Of a stretch of 58,165 bases of DNA, positions 43,378-50,755 are shown in pieces. Each line of letters starts with the position of its first letter. The stretch's first letter is position 1. Below the pieces are notes generated by a model. That model ran no database searches and had not been told where the DNA came from. It saw only the letters and a list, made by a program, of their open reading frames with translations. The position numbers and the translations under genes are program-made. This stretch comes from a virus. The stretch spans positions 1 to 58,165 of IMG/VR virus record IMGVR_UViG_3300029915_000032. One strand, given 5' to 3'.

Positions 43378-43826
43378 AAACACTTAATTTTAATTTTTCT
43401 AATAAAGTTATTATATTTTTTTTCTATAATTACAGTCATTTTATCATATTTAAATTTAACATGTAAATTTTTTATATTATATTTTTTATCATATTTAACC
43501 AAATCAAAATCAAGAAATCCTACAAATTCTACAAATTTAAATTTTTCTAAAAATACTGCATATTTTATTGTACCTTCGTTATTATAATTTATAATTTCTA
43601 AATAATTTATAATTTCGTTATTATTAATCATATCATTTATAATATTAAATGGTTGTAACTCATTTTCATAAATATAAAGATTAAAATTAATAATATTATT
43701 TTCTATAGATATACAATTATCTAGTAAAAATTTATTATTAAATCTAACTTCAAAACATGATTGATAAATAGGATCTATATTATAACAACAGTTTTGTATA
43801 GAATTAAAATGAGGTAATGTCATCAT
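43359..43826 (-). CDS. tube-like structural protein paralogue
   Basis: 155 residues. NIDPIYQSCFEVRFNNKFLL recalls the start of T4-type tail-tube or tube-like proteins; later strands (VGFLDFDLVKYDKKYNIKNL, HVKFKYDKMTVII) fit a beta sandwich. Similar in plan to the 56601 gene. Ends IRKIKIKCLNEKDS, a variant of the second tag. Structural role tentative. Confidence 0.5.
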   Translation of the reverse strand: MMTLPHFNSIQNCCYNIDPIYQSCFEVRFNNKFLLDNCISIENNIINFNLYIYENELQPFNIINDMINNNEIINYLEIINYNNEGTIKYAVFLEKFKFVEFVGFLDFDLVKYDKKYNIKNLHVKFKYDKMTVIIEKKYNNFIRKIKIKCLNEKDS

Positions 43827-43839
43827 TATTCAGTTGTTT

Positions 43840-44142
43840 TTATATTTCAATATTGTACTTGATCATCATATCATTATGATAATATTTTTTTATTTTTTTA
43901 TTTCCAGAAATTTCATCCAATATTTTAAGTTTTTCTCTTCTAATATTTATTATATCCATACTTAAAATTTTTAATACATTTTCTTTAATTTCATCTCTGA
44001 TTTGTTTTGTATTTATTTCAAATATATAACTATTTAACATCTTATGAATTTCGGATTTCTTTCTATCAAATGCTTTAAAAGATTCTATATCAATAATAAT
44101 TGGAGGTTCACTCATACAAGTTTCTATTTCTAATTTGAACAT
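43840..44142 (-). CDS. unknown helical protein with internal RREKLKILDE tag
   Basis: 100 residues, helical (FDRKKSEIHKMLNSYIFEIN), with IRREKLKILDEISGN about 25 residues before the end. Function unknown. Confidence 0.55.
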   Translation of the reverse strand: MFKLEIETCMSEPPIIIDIESFKAFDRKKSEIHKMLNSYIFEINTKQIRDEIKENVLKILSMDIINIRREKLKILDEISGNKKIKKYYHNDMMIKYNIEI

Positions 44143-44184
44143 ATATTTTTATTTGTTATAATATAAATAAATTAAAAAGTTTAT

Positions 44185-44195
44185 TTTATATATAA
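44185..44195 (+). promoter_or_regulatory. putative late promoter, TTTATATATAA
   Basis: Recurring box 20 bases before the 44215 gene. Confidence 0.3.
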
Positions 44196-44214
44196 CGAAA
44201 ATATAGTTTATATT

Positions 44215-44850
44215 ATGAATGAAAATTTTAAATTATTAGCTAAAAATAAATCTTATTACTCTTGGGATTACGATTATAATTCTGTTGAAGCTAAGATATT
44301 ATTAGATATAAACAATGATGATTTATATCTTAAAATGAATAGTTTTATATCAAAATCTGGATTAGGTAAAGGTGAATGGAAAAAAGATTTAGAGTTTATT
44401 AAAATTGGAAATTTAAATACAAAAATAGATACTGTTTTGGTAAATTCATTATTGAAAAAATATAAAATATCTCAGCATAATTTTTCTAGACATTGGGAAG
44501 ATGAAGAAGGCAATCAAATGTTATTATCTGAAGTATTTATGTTATATAAACCTGATATTATTGAAGAACCAAAAGTTGAAGAGCCAAAAAAAGAAAATCC
44601 AAAATTAAAGCATATAAAATCAATATCTACATTTGATCAAAAAGAAAATGATGATATAGAGTTAGTTAAATATTCAGATAAAGCATATGCGCTTTTTGGT
44701 ATTGGAACAAAAAAAATTAAAGATGAATTATTATCATTAGGTTGTAGATATAATAAATTTTTAACTGATCCTAAAACTGGTGGTAAAAAAGCTGGATGGA
44801 TTTTTTCGATAAATAAATTAGATAATATTAAAAAACTGATAAAAAATTAA
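44215..44850 (+). CDS. two-domain protein with C-terminal FGxGTKKIKDELxSLGCRYN-type domain
   Basis: 211 residues. Unknown N-terminal domain (1-115), a Pro/Glu/Lys linker (EEPKVEEPKKENPK), then VKYSDKAYALFGIGTKKIKD, ELLSLGCRYNKFL and AGWIFSINKLDNIKKLI. That last domain occurs at the C-terminus of diverse phage and plasmid proteins, and its role is not established. Confidence 0.65.
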   Translation: MNENFKLLAKNKSYYSWDYDYNSVEAKILLDINNDDLYLKMNSFISKSGLGKGEWKKDLEFIKIGNLNTKIDTVLVNSLLKKYKISQHNFSRHWEDEEGNQMLLSEVFMLYKPDIIEEPKVEEPKKENPKLKHIKSISTFDQKENDDIELVKYSDKAYALFGIGTKKIKDELLSLGCRYNKFLTDPKTGGKKAGWIFSINKLDNIKKLIKN

Positions 44851-45564
44851 TTAGTGATTATTAATATTATTAAGTAATTTTAATTTTAATTTTCTAAAAC
44901 CATAAGATGCATCAATAACATCTAAATATATTCCAGTATAGCATTCAAATTCTTTTAAAATATTGTTATCTTTCTTATATTGTGAAATATCATCAATATA
45001 ATTATTCACTTTAAGTGCTAATTCATTTTGTATATCATTCTGTAATTGAATAGCTGATAATGTATCATTTGAATCTTTTAATATTTTATCAAAATCTACA
45101 TCACAATTATTGATTTTTTTAAAATTACTTGTGATGACATTAGTTTTAATATTAGTATATAAATTATATATACTTTCTGAATCTTCTATTAATGTATCAT
45201 TTAATTTTTTTATATTTTTATCTGCAGTTAATAGAAGCATTTTTGATTTGATATCTTGTGATGAATCAATAACATAATAATATTTATTTCTTGATTTTAT
45301 AATATTATCTTGTGTTTTATTTTCTATATTTTTATCAAGTGATAAATATATATTACGAGTCTTAAATTTCATTGCTGATATAATTACATTAATTTGATTA
45401 TCTGAAAATTTTATTGTTTTCCAAGTTTGAACTTTAGATAAATTTTTAGTAAATACAAATGTTTCTCCTTTTATATTATTACTAGAATATGAAAAATAAA
45501 AAATTCCAAATTCTGGATGATTTATTCTGACTGCATATTCATTATTAATTTTTATTTTTGACAT
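44851..45564 (-). CDS. unknown protein with FRKLKLKLLNN tag
   Basis: 237 residues. Beta-rich N-terminal part (EYAVRINHPEFGIFYFSYSS), a helical middle (LSAIQLQNDIQNELALKVNN), and SYGFRKLKLKLLNNINNH at the end. Another tagged protein without a barrel. Function unknown. Confidence 0.65.
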   Translation of the reverse strand: MSKIKINNEYAVRINHPEFGIFYFSYSSNNIKGETFVFTKNLSKVQTWKTIKFSDNQINVIISAMKFKTRNIYLSLDKNIENKTQDNIIKSRNKYYYVIDSSQDIKSKMLLLTADKNIKKLNDTLIEDSESIYNLYTNIKTNVITSNFKKINNCDVDFDKILKDSNDTLSAIQLQNDIQNELALKVNNYIDDISQYKKDNNILKEFECYTGIYLDVIDASYGFRKLKLKLLNNINNH

Positions 45565-45598
45565 TTTTTGTTTGATTTATTTATTACGTATTAATTTA

Positions 45599-45606
45599 CA
45601 AATGTA
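45599..45606 (-). promoter_or_regulatory. possible host-type -7 box TACATTTG
   Basis: TAnnTTTG match 35 bases before the 44851 gene; no clear -33 TTG. Confidence 0.35.
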
Positions 45607-45691
45607 TATAAAAAATGATAGATAAGTTTATATTTTGAACTTAAATAATGTTATAAAAACACTTATAAAAATGATAAATTGAAATAATATA

Positions 45692-45770
45692 ATGACATAT
45701 ATAATAAAATTTAATTTATGATAAAAATAAAGATAAGATATTAATTAAATAATAAACTTATTTGAAAATA
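45692..45770 (+). other. scar of a tagged-gene junction
   Basis: In otherwise empty AT-rich DNA, ATGACATATATAATAAAATT then TAATTTATGA reads MTYIIKFNL-stop with an overlapping ATG (MIKIK...). Bases 45747-45770 read INLFENIK in one frame. These are the end tag, the coupled start and a leader-like LFEN without gene bodies, i.e. a collapsed cassette. The rest of 45565-45817 holds nothing I can identify. Confidence 0.4.
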
Positions 45771-45817
45771 TAAAATACATAATCATTAATAAATAAAAAA
45801 TTAAATAATTAATAGAC

Positions 45818-46369
45818 ATGGAAAATTTAGCATGGAGAAAAATAAATGGAGAAAAAATTATAAGTATAAATGATTACGTATTAAATTATGTTAAAAATGT
45901 TGATAAAGGATCAAAAGTAATTATTGGTTGTGATTCAGATAGTCATATGCATAGAACTAAATATGCAGTTTCAGTTGTTTTTTATAATGAGGAAAAAAGA
46001 AAAGGTGCTCATGTAGTTTATGCAACATATACTGAGCCTAAAGTTAAAGACCTTGTAACTAAATTATGGAATGAAGCATTATTGTCTCATGATGTTGCTG
46101 AATCTATTAACGAAACATTAAGTAATAATAATTATAAATATAAATTTGATAAAAACTATTATGATGATTCAACACCAAATAAGCTAGTAGAAATTCATGT
46201 AGATTTAAATGTTAAAAAAAATACAAGAAATGGAGCAAGATTATCAAACAATAAATCAAATAAAGTTTATAATGATGTTATGGGATGGTTATGCGGTGAA
46301 AAATATAAAGTAATGGGAAAACCATATAGTTTTGCTTCAAGTTCTGCTTCAGATCGTTTATGTAAATAA
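45818..46369 (+). CDS. RNase H-like protein of YkuK family
   Basis: 183 residues. KVIIGCDSDSHMHRTKYAVS gives the first acidic motif, VVFYNEEKRKGAHVVYATYT the second strand pair, VEIHVDLNVKKNTRNGARLS the third, and YSFASSSASDRLCK the C-terminal end, as in YkuK/DUF458 proteins. Probable nuclease; substrate not established. Confidence 0.75.
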   Translation: MENLAWRKINGEKIISINDYVLNYVKNVDKGSKVIIGCDSDSHMHRTKYAVSVVFYNEEKRKGAHVVYATYTEPKVKDLVTKLWNEALLSHDVAESINETLSNNNYKYKFDKNYYDDSTPNKLVEIHVDLNVKKNTRNGARLSNNKSNKVYNDVMGWLCGEKYKVMGKPYSFASSSASDRLCK

Positions 46370-46404
46370 AATTTTTAGTTTTAGATAAAATAGATATAAA
46401 TATA

Positions 46405-46415
46405 TTTATATATAA
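46405..46415 (+). promoter_or_regulatory. putative late promoter, TTTATATATAA
   Basis: Recurring box after the RNase H-like gene. The only downstream ORF before the terminator encodes 20 residues (MSKKLILKDIKYLQPSETFF, 46427-46489), which may be a leader peptide. Confidence 0.25.
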
Positions 46416-46466
46416 GGTATATAATTATGAGTAAAAAACTGATATTAAAAGATATTAAATATTTAC

Positions 46467-46506
46467 AACCTAGTGAGACTTTTTTTTAAAGTTTGCTAGG
46501 TTTTTG
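46467..46506 (+). terminator. terminator
   Basis: AACCTAG ... CTAGGTT with inner ACTTT/AAAGT, then TTT. Confidence 0.65.
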
Positions 46507-46519
46507 TATTTATAATATA

Positions 46520-46591
46520 AGAGAGATTCGGGTTAAGGTCCTGACGAATTAATCAATAAAATTACATTTGGTGTGTGGAAGCTATCTCTCT
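46520..46591 (+). ncRNA. 72-nt structured RNA, partly tRNA-like
   Basis: Closing stem AGAGAGAT (46520-46527) with ATCTCTCT (46584-46591). Inside, TTCG/CGAA and GG/CC form an arm with loop TTAAGG like a tRNA D-arm. No T-arm consensus or anticodon stem follows. It lies alone between two terminators, preceded by TATAATATAA. Could be a small phage RNA, tRNA decoy or ribozyme. Confidence 0.5.
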
Positions 46592-46611
46592 ATTTTTAAA
46601 TTTAACAAAAA

Positions 46612-46648
46612 AAGGAGGTGAAACATTAGGTTGTTTCACTTTTTTTTA
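46612..46648 (+). terminator. terminator downstream of the structured RNA
   Basis: GTGAAACA, 6-nt loop, TGTTTCAC and eight T. The GGAGGTG in its 5' arm is not a ribosome site: no start codon with an open frame follows. Confidence 0.8.
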
Positions 46649-46710
46649 TTATATTCGTTATTAATTAAAATAATCGATAATAAAAAACAATTAATAAAGT
46701 CTTAATTTAA

Positions 46711-47505
46711 ATGAGTGAAAATAATAATAAACCAACAATATTGAAATGGTATGATGATGATAATGAAGAAGTTAATGTTGAAATTTCATCAAAAGAAAAA
46801 TCAAAAATAAATGATAAAATTGAAAATTTTATTCAAAGAGTATATTCAAAATTTGGTTATATAAAAAATAATAATAAAGATAAATTTGAAATAAATAAAA
46901 AAAGTTATGAAATGGAAATTATAAATAAATTTATTAATAATAAAAGAACATTTGAGAGTATAGCAAAATTTAATGATATAAGAACTGAAGAATCTTTTAT
47001 TAAATATATGAAATATAATTTATTTAATCAATATCATTATAATGGAGTATTTTTTATTGGTAATTATCATATCGTCGAATGTACATCTAATAAAGGTAAG
47101 CGTGGTGAAAATTTAGCAAATATATATTTTCAAAATTTTATTAATAATAATAATAAAACTAAAAAAATAATTAAATTTAATCCTCCAATAAATATAGCAG
47201 AAGATGTTAGTGGAATAGATGGATCATTTATGTTTGATAATGAAAAATATACAGTTCAAGTAAAGCCATTTTCATCACAAAAAAGAACATTAGATGATGT
47301 TATATTTGAATCTGCAGGAATATTAAAATTTGATACACACTATTTAGTTTTATATAATGAGAAAAAGATTAATTATAATTATTCATACGATATTATAATT
47401 ATATCAAATGGTAGGAATAAAAATTGTATAACAATTGATGGTTATTATTACAAAACAAATTGTAACTACATTAAAGAAGAAATATATAATATTCGTTTAG
47501 AATAA
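46711..47505 (+). CDS. putative PD-(D/E)XK nuclease
   Basis: 264 residues. GKRGENLANIYFQNF (conserved helix), then VSGIDGSFMFDNEKYTVQVK PF-type core: the D of GIDG and the QVK triplet fit the (D...ExK) nuclease site with Gln for Glu. N-terminal 100 residues basic and helical, perhaps DNA-binding. It could be a repair, packaging or host-DNA nuclease. Confidence 0.55.
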   Translation: MSENNNKPTILKWYDDDNEEVNVEISSKEKSKINDKIENFIQRVYSKFGYIKNNNKDKFEINKKSYEMEIINKFINNKRTFESIAKFNDIRTEESFIKYMKYNLFNQYHYNGVFFIGNYHIVECTSNKGKRGENLANIYFQNFINNNNKTKKIIKFNPPINIAEDVSGIDGSFMFDNEKYTVQVKPFSSQKRTLDDVIFESAGILKFDTHYLVLYNEKKINYNYSYDIIIISNGRNKNCITIDGYYYKTNCNYIKEEIYNIRLE

Positions 47506-47535
47506 AAAAGAGTAGATTTTTATCTACTTTTTTTT
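47503..47535. terminator. bidirectional terminator
   Basis: AGTAGAT-TTTT-ATCTACT flanked by A- and T-runs between convergent genes. Confidence 0.8.
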
Positions 47536-47947
47536 ATTCATTTTTAAATTTCTTAAGTCTTTTAATATCATCCTTTAAATCTTGACTATAATATTTAATT
47601 AAAAATTCAATATCACTTTTTTTTATTTCATAATAATCTATTATTAAATTCAGATCATTATTATTAAATTCAGATTTTATCTTATTTTTTGAAGGCTGCT
47701 TTGTTTTCCACCACCAATCAGGTGTTCCATTAGTAGTTTTATAAAAAATTTGATACCAAATATCTAATGATGATGATTTATTAATATTTTTATTATTAAA
47801 AAATTGTGCTTTTCTCAAATATTTATATGCGAATTTTCTATTAAGCATAAAAAAAGAATCTTCTTTTTCTTCATCTGTTATAAATTTATATTTATCTTTA
47901 TCTTTAAATATAATATTTGCAAGTGTTATAAAATCTACTTTCGCCAT
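47534..47947 (-). CDS. possible clamp-loader small subunit (T4 gp62-like)
   Basis: 137 residues. EDSFFMLNRKFAYKYLRKAQ, FFNNKNINKSSSLDIWYQIF and TPDWWWKTKQPSKNK resemble the diverged gp62-type clamp-loader subunits of T4-related phages in large-phage genomes (FFMxNR..., W, PxWxW). No other clamp genes are in the window. Moderate similarity by eye only. Confidence 0.4.
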   Translation of the reverse strand: MAKVDFITLANIIFKDKDKYKFITDEEKEDSFFMLNRKFAYKYLRKAQFFNNKNINKSSSLDIWYQIFYKTTNGTPDWWWKTKQPSKNKIKSEFNNNDLNLIIDYYEIKKSDIEFLIKYYSQDLKDDIKRLKKFKNE

Positions 47948-48138
47948 ATTTTCATTGTTATTTTAGGTGATAAAAATAATCCGATAATAATCCAAATCAT
48001 CCATATAAGTACAAACATAGATAAATCATTTTGATTAAATACAAATGCTAATGGCATTAATAATAATGACCAAACCACATTTACTAAACAAAGTCTTTTA
48101 TATCCTTGTTCTAATTTCTCATTTAAATTATCTTTCAT
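47935..48138 (-). CDS. small two-pass membrane protein
   Basis: 67 residues, hydrophobic segments at about 17-34 (LCLVNVVWSLLLMPLAFVF) and 41-57 (MFVLIWMIWIIIGLFL). Overlaps genes on both sides by several bases. Role unknown. Confidence 0.65.
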   Translation of the reverse strand: MKDNLNEKLEQGYKRLCLVNVVWSLLLMPLAFVFNQNDLSMFVLIWMIWIIIGLFLSPKITMKIWRK

Positions 48139-48713
48139 TTTTGTTCTTTTAATATTGTTTTATAACATTTTCTACATAAAGGTTTATAGCTATCATTACC
48201 ACCTATTATAATTTGTGGTCCTTCAATTATTATTTTATCATTTAAAAATCTAGCGTTTAATATAGCTTTTTTAGTTTTACAATGATTACATATAGTTTTA
48301 ATTTCTTCAATAGAATCACATATTGAAATTAATTGAGATGATCCAATAAATCCTATCATTTTATAATCCGATCTAAGTCCATAACAAATTACTGGTATAT
48401 TTAATTCATCTACGATATCTGACAATTGAAATATATTATCAGATGTTAAAAACTGTACTTCATCTACAAATACACAAGATATATCTACTTCTTTTTTAAC
48501 TATATCATATATATTAGTATCCTCATTTACTGGTATAGCATCAATTGATAATCCAATTCTTGATGTTATTTTACCTACTCCATATCTATTATCTTTACTT
48601 GATGTAAAACACATGGTCTTTTTACCATTTTCAAGATAATTAAAATTAGTTCTAATTAAATCTATGCTTTTACCTGCATTCATTGTAGAGTATCTAAAAT
48701 ATAATTTAGCCAT
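48135..48713 (-). CDS. tdk: thymidine kinase (type II, TK1-like)
   Basis: 192 residues. P-loop STMNAGKS (9-16), Walker B CVFVDEVQFL, CYGLRSDYK lasso-region motif and zinc site CNHC...CRKC. Complete for the family. Phosphorylates thymidine for DNA synthesis in the host cell. Confidence 0.9.
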   Translation of the reverse strand: MAKLYFRYSTMNAGKSIDLIRTNFNYLENGKKTMCFTSSKDNRYGVGKITSRIGLSIDAIPVNEDTNIYDIVKKEVDISCVFVDEVQFLTSDNIFQLSDIVDELNIPVICYGLRSDYKMIGFIGSSQLISICDSIEEIKTICNHCKTKKAILNARFLNDKIIIEGPQIIIGGNDSYKPLCRKCYKTILKEQK

Positions 48714-48719
48714 TTATTT

Positions 48720-48750
48720 TTAATTATTTTTAATTATTTTTAATTATTTT
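48720..48750. repeat. TTTTTAATTAT tandem repeat
   Basis: Three 11-bp copies just upstream of tdk. The rest of 48751-48884 is AT-rich without identifiable content apart from an ATACT-ATA-AGTAT hairpin. Confidence 0.7.
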
Positions 48751-48884
48751 ATTTATTTCTATTAATCAATAACTTATAATAATCTAAATATCAAATAATT
48801 AAATAAAATAGAAATATCTGATGCGTATTAATTAATATATACTTGAGTGAGAAATACTATAAGTATATAGCAAAATTTTTAAAA

Positions 48885-48905
48885 AAGTTGAATTATATTC
48901 AACTT
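48885..48905. promoter_or_regulatory. palindrome AAGTTGAAT-TAT-ATTCAACTT
   Basis: 9-bp perfect arms in the divergent region between tdk and a broken plus-strand gene; operator or small terminator. Confidence 0.35.
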
Positions 48906-48935
48906 AATTTACAATAAAAAAATAATAAATTCTCT

Positions 48936-49142
48936 ATGAAAAAAAATGAAAAAAAAGATGTATGAAAATTGGTTTGGGATGCTGAAACAAAAGATGTTTT
49001 GTTGTTAAAGCAAATTGAAGGTGAATTTGAAACAGTTAATGAATTTTTCGAAACAAAAAACAAAAATGAAATTTATGATAAAATATATGAACTTGGATTA
49101 AAATATGATCCAATACTTCTTGAAGAAGAGGAATGGGTTTAA
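48936..49142 (+). pseudogene. small gene with in-frame TGA at codon 10
   Basis: ATG AAA AAA AAT ... GTA then TGA (48963-48965), then in the same frame KLVWDAETKDVLLLKQIEGE through FFETKNKNEIYDKIYELGLK to EEEEWV. The downstream frame is clearly coding (60 residues). A Trp TGG to TGA change is the simplest reading. No ATG restart; a TTG at 48969 is a poor alternative start. Confidence 0.55.
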
Positions 49143-49144
49143 AT

Positions 49145-49176
49145 AAAAAGTGCTGTTTTATAAAACAGCACTTTTT
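49145..49176. terminator. bidirectional terminator
   Basis: Perfect 16+16 palindrome AAAAAGTGCTGTTTTA/TAAAACAGCACTTTTT. Confidence 0.85.
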
Positions 49177-49450
49177 ATTTAAACGTTAGTTTATCTTTAT
49201 TTTTAATTGCTTTATTTAATAGATATTTAACTACATCATTAAGTTTTATTTTTTTAGATTTACACATTTCTAAACTTTTATCAAATGTTTCGTTATCGAT
49301 ATCTAATAATATGATATTTTTTCCATTATTATATGAACTGATAAATGATCTTATAACCTCACTCATAGATTTATCTTTTTTTTCACAGACGTCTTGAAAT
49401 TTTTTATATTCTTCATCATCAATTCTAATTTTCAATAAAGAGTTTTTCAT
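49175..49450 (-). CDS. double ribbon-helix-helix protein
   Basis: 91 residues in two similar halves: LLKIRIDDEEYKKFQDVCEK... SEVIRSFISSY and IILLDIDNETFDKSLEMCKS... NDVVKYLLNKA. Each fits strand-helix-helix, so one chain could form an intramolecular RHH pair. Likely a regulator. Confidence 0.6.
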   Translation of the reverse strand: MKNSLLKIRIDDEEYKKFQDVCEKKDKSMSEVIRSFISSYNNGKNIILLDIDNETFDKSLEMCKSKKIKLNDVVKYLLNKAIKNKDKLTFK

Positions 49451-49500
49451 TATTTCATTTATTATTTTATAATTAATATAGAAAAAATAATAATAAAAGT

Positions 49501-49512
49501 TTTATATATATA
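49501..49512 (+). promoter_or_regulatory. putative late promoter, TTTATATATATA
   Basis: Recurring box directly before a packaging-leader gene. Confidence 0.3.
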
Positions 49513-49518
49513 TGTAAT

Positions 49519-49989
49519 ATGAAAAAAATTAAAACATTTGAAAACTGGAAAGATAATATTATAGATGATAAATTATTTACTAGTGGCAAAGCAAAATATA
49601 ATCCTACTGTATTTGGAGGAATTATAAAATATAAATCAGGAAATGTAGAACCATATTATTTTGCTAGAATACAGAAAAAGGGAATATTTTTCATTTGTAA
49701 AATTTTCAAAAAAACTAAAGATGGAAAAAGTGTGAGATTAAGAAATAAAAAGAAAGATGATTTAAAATCTGCTCATAATTATGTTAGAGAATTTATAAAT
49801 CAAAGACTAAAAAGAGATGAAGAAAAAGGTGATAGTAATGATTCAATATTTGAGCCTAAAAAATATAATACTAATGTAGATACTGATAAAATATTTACAG
49901 ATGAATATAGCGATGATAAATCATTTACTCCTTATTATCCTCCTGTAATGGAAGAACCAAAAAAAAAGACAATTATTAGAAGATATTAA
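49519..49989 (+). CDS. protein with MKKIKTFENW packaging-like leader
   Basis: 156 residues. Leader MKKIKTFENWKDN, then a basic beta domain (GGIIKYKSGNVEPYYFARIQ; KGIFFICKIFKKTKDGKSVR) and a Pro/acidic tail ending KKKTIIRRY. No KFN tag. Inferred internal virion protein, possibly DNA-binding given its charge. Confidence 0.7.
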   Translation: MKKIKTFENWKDNIIDDKLFTSGKAKYNPTVFGGIIKYKSGNVEPYYFARIQKKGIFFICKIFKKTKDGKSVRLRNKKKDDLKSAHNYVREFINQRLKRDEEKGDSNDSIFEPKKYNTNVDTDKIFTDEYSDDKSFTPYYPPVMEEPKKKTIIRRY

Positions 49990-49990
49990 C

Positions 49991-50026
49991 AAAATCCTTA
50001 TATGTAAAAATATAAGGATTTTTTTG
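49991..50026 (+). terminator. terminator
   Basis: AAATCCTTATA / TATAAGGATTT with seven T, after the 49519 gene. Confidence 0.8.
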
Positions 50027-50076
50027 AACTTTTTATTTAAAAGTTTATATAATAATTATAAAAATAATTATAAAAA

Positions 50077-50592
50077 ATGAAATACTATGTTATAAAAGTT
50101 GCCAATGGCAAAGAAAAAAAAGTAAAAGAATCAATAGAACACGAATTAAAAATGCATCCTATTGAAAATCTCATATCAAATATATTAGTACCTAGTAATA
50201 AAACTCAGCAATTAAGAAATGGAAAAAAGATAAATGTTGAAAAAATAACAATACCAGGTTATATATTTATTGAATGTGAATCTATAGATACTGTTGAAGG
50301 TTTTGTTAAATATATTGGAGGAGTACAAAGTGTATTAAAAAAACCATTAAGGCAATCTGAAGTTGATAGATTATTAGACAAAAAAACTGATGATTTAATT
50401 GTTTATGTTAATGATAATACTTATTATATTAAAGAACGAGTTAAAATAATAGATGGACCATTTAATAATTTCAAAGGAGTCATTAAAACTCTTGATGATG
50501 TTAAGAAAAAATCTAAAATTGCAGTTAATGTTTTTGATAGAGAAGTTATGCTAGATTTAAATTATACACAATTTATAAAAGATGAAAATTAA
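50077..50592 (+). CDS. nusG: NusG-like transcription elongation factor
   Basis: 171 residues. NGN domain from MKYYVIKVANGKEKKVKESI through KITIPGYIFIECE to YIGGVQSVLKKP, then a KOW domain (ERVKIIDGPFNNFKGVIKTL). Full length for NusG. It would bind RNA polymerase and could favour phage operons, for example by antitermination. Single-gene unit between two terminators. Confidence 0.9.
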   Translation: MKYYVIKVANGKEKKVKESIEHELKMHPIENLISNILVPSNKTQQLRNGKKINVEKITIPGYIFIECESIDTVEGFVKYIGGVQSVLKKPLRQSEVDRLLDKKTDDLIVYVNDNTYYIKERVKIIDGPFNNFKGVIKTLDDVKKKSKIAVNVFDREVMLDLNYTQFIKDEN

Positions 50593-50596
50593 TAAT

Positions 50597-50635
50597 AACT
50601 AAAAAAGCATCACCAATGGTGATGCTTTTTTAGTT
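50597..50635 (+). terminator. terminator of nusG
   Basis: Perfect hairpin AACTAAAAAAGCATCACC-AAT-GGTGATGC then TTTTTTAGTT. Confidence 0.9.
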
Positions 50636-50708
50636 ATATAAAAAATATGATAATTTAAATAATATATTATATCAATATTTGTCGAATATTTAATCTACTG
50701 TAAAGTAA

Positions 50709-50752
50709 AAAAATAGAGAATGGTTCGTTATAACGAATCATTCTCTATTTTT
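50709..50752 (-). terminator. terminator of the S1-like gene
   Basis: 22-bp arms (AAAAATAGAGAATGGTTCGT...) with one mismatch, T-run on the minus strand. Confidence 0.85.
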
Positions 50753-50755
50753 ATT

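Noticed and set aside
46520-46591. Hammerhead ribozyme suggested by CTGACGA
   Set aside because: The GAAA and stem III parts of the core are missing.
46520-46591. A sixth tRNA
   Set aside because: Acceptor-like and D-arm-like parts exist but there is no T-arm consensus or anticodon stem.
46612-46625. GGAGGTG as a Shine-Dalgarno site
   Set aside because: No start codon with an open frame follows, and the bases form the 5' arm of a terminator.
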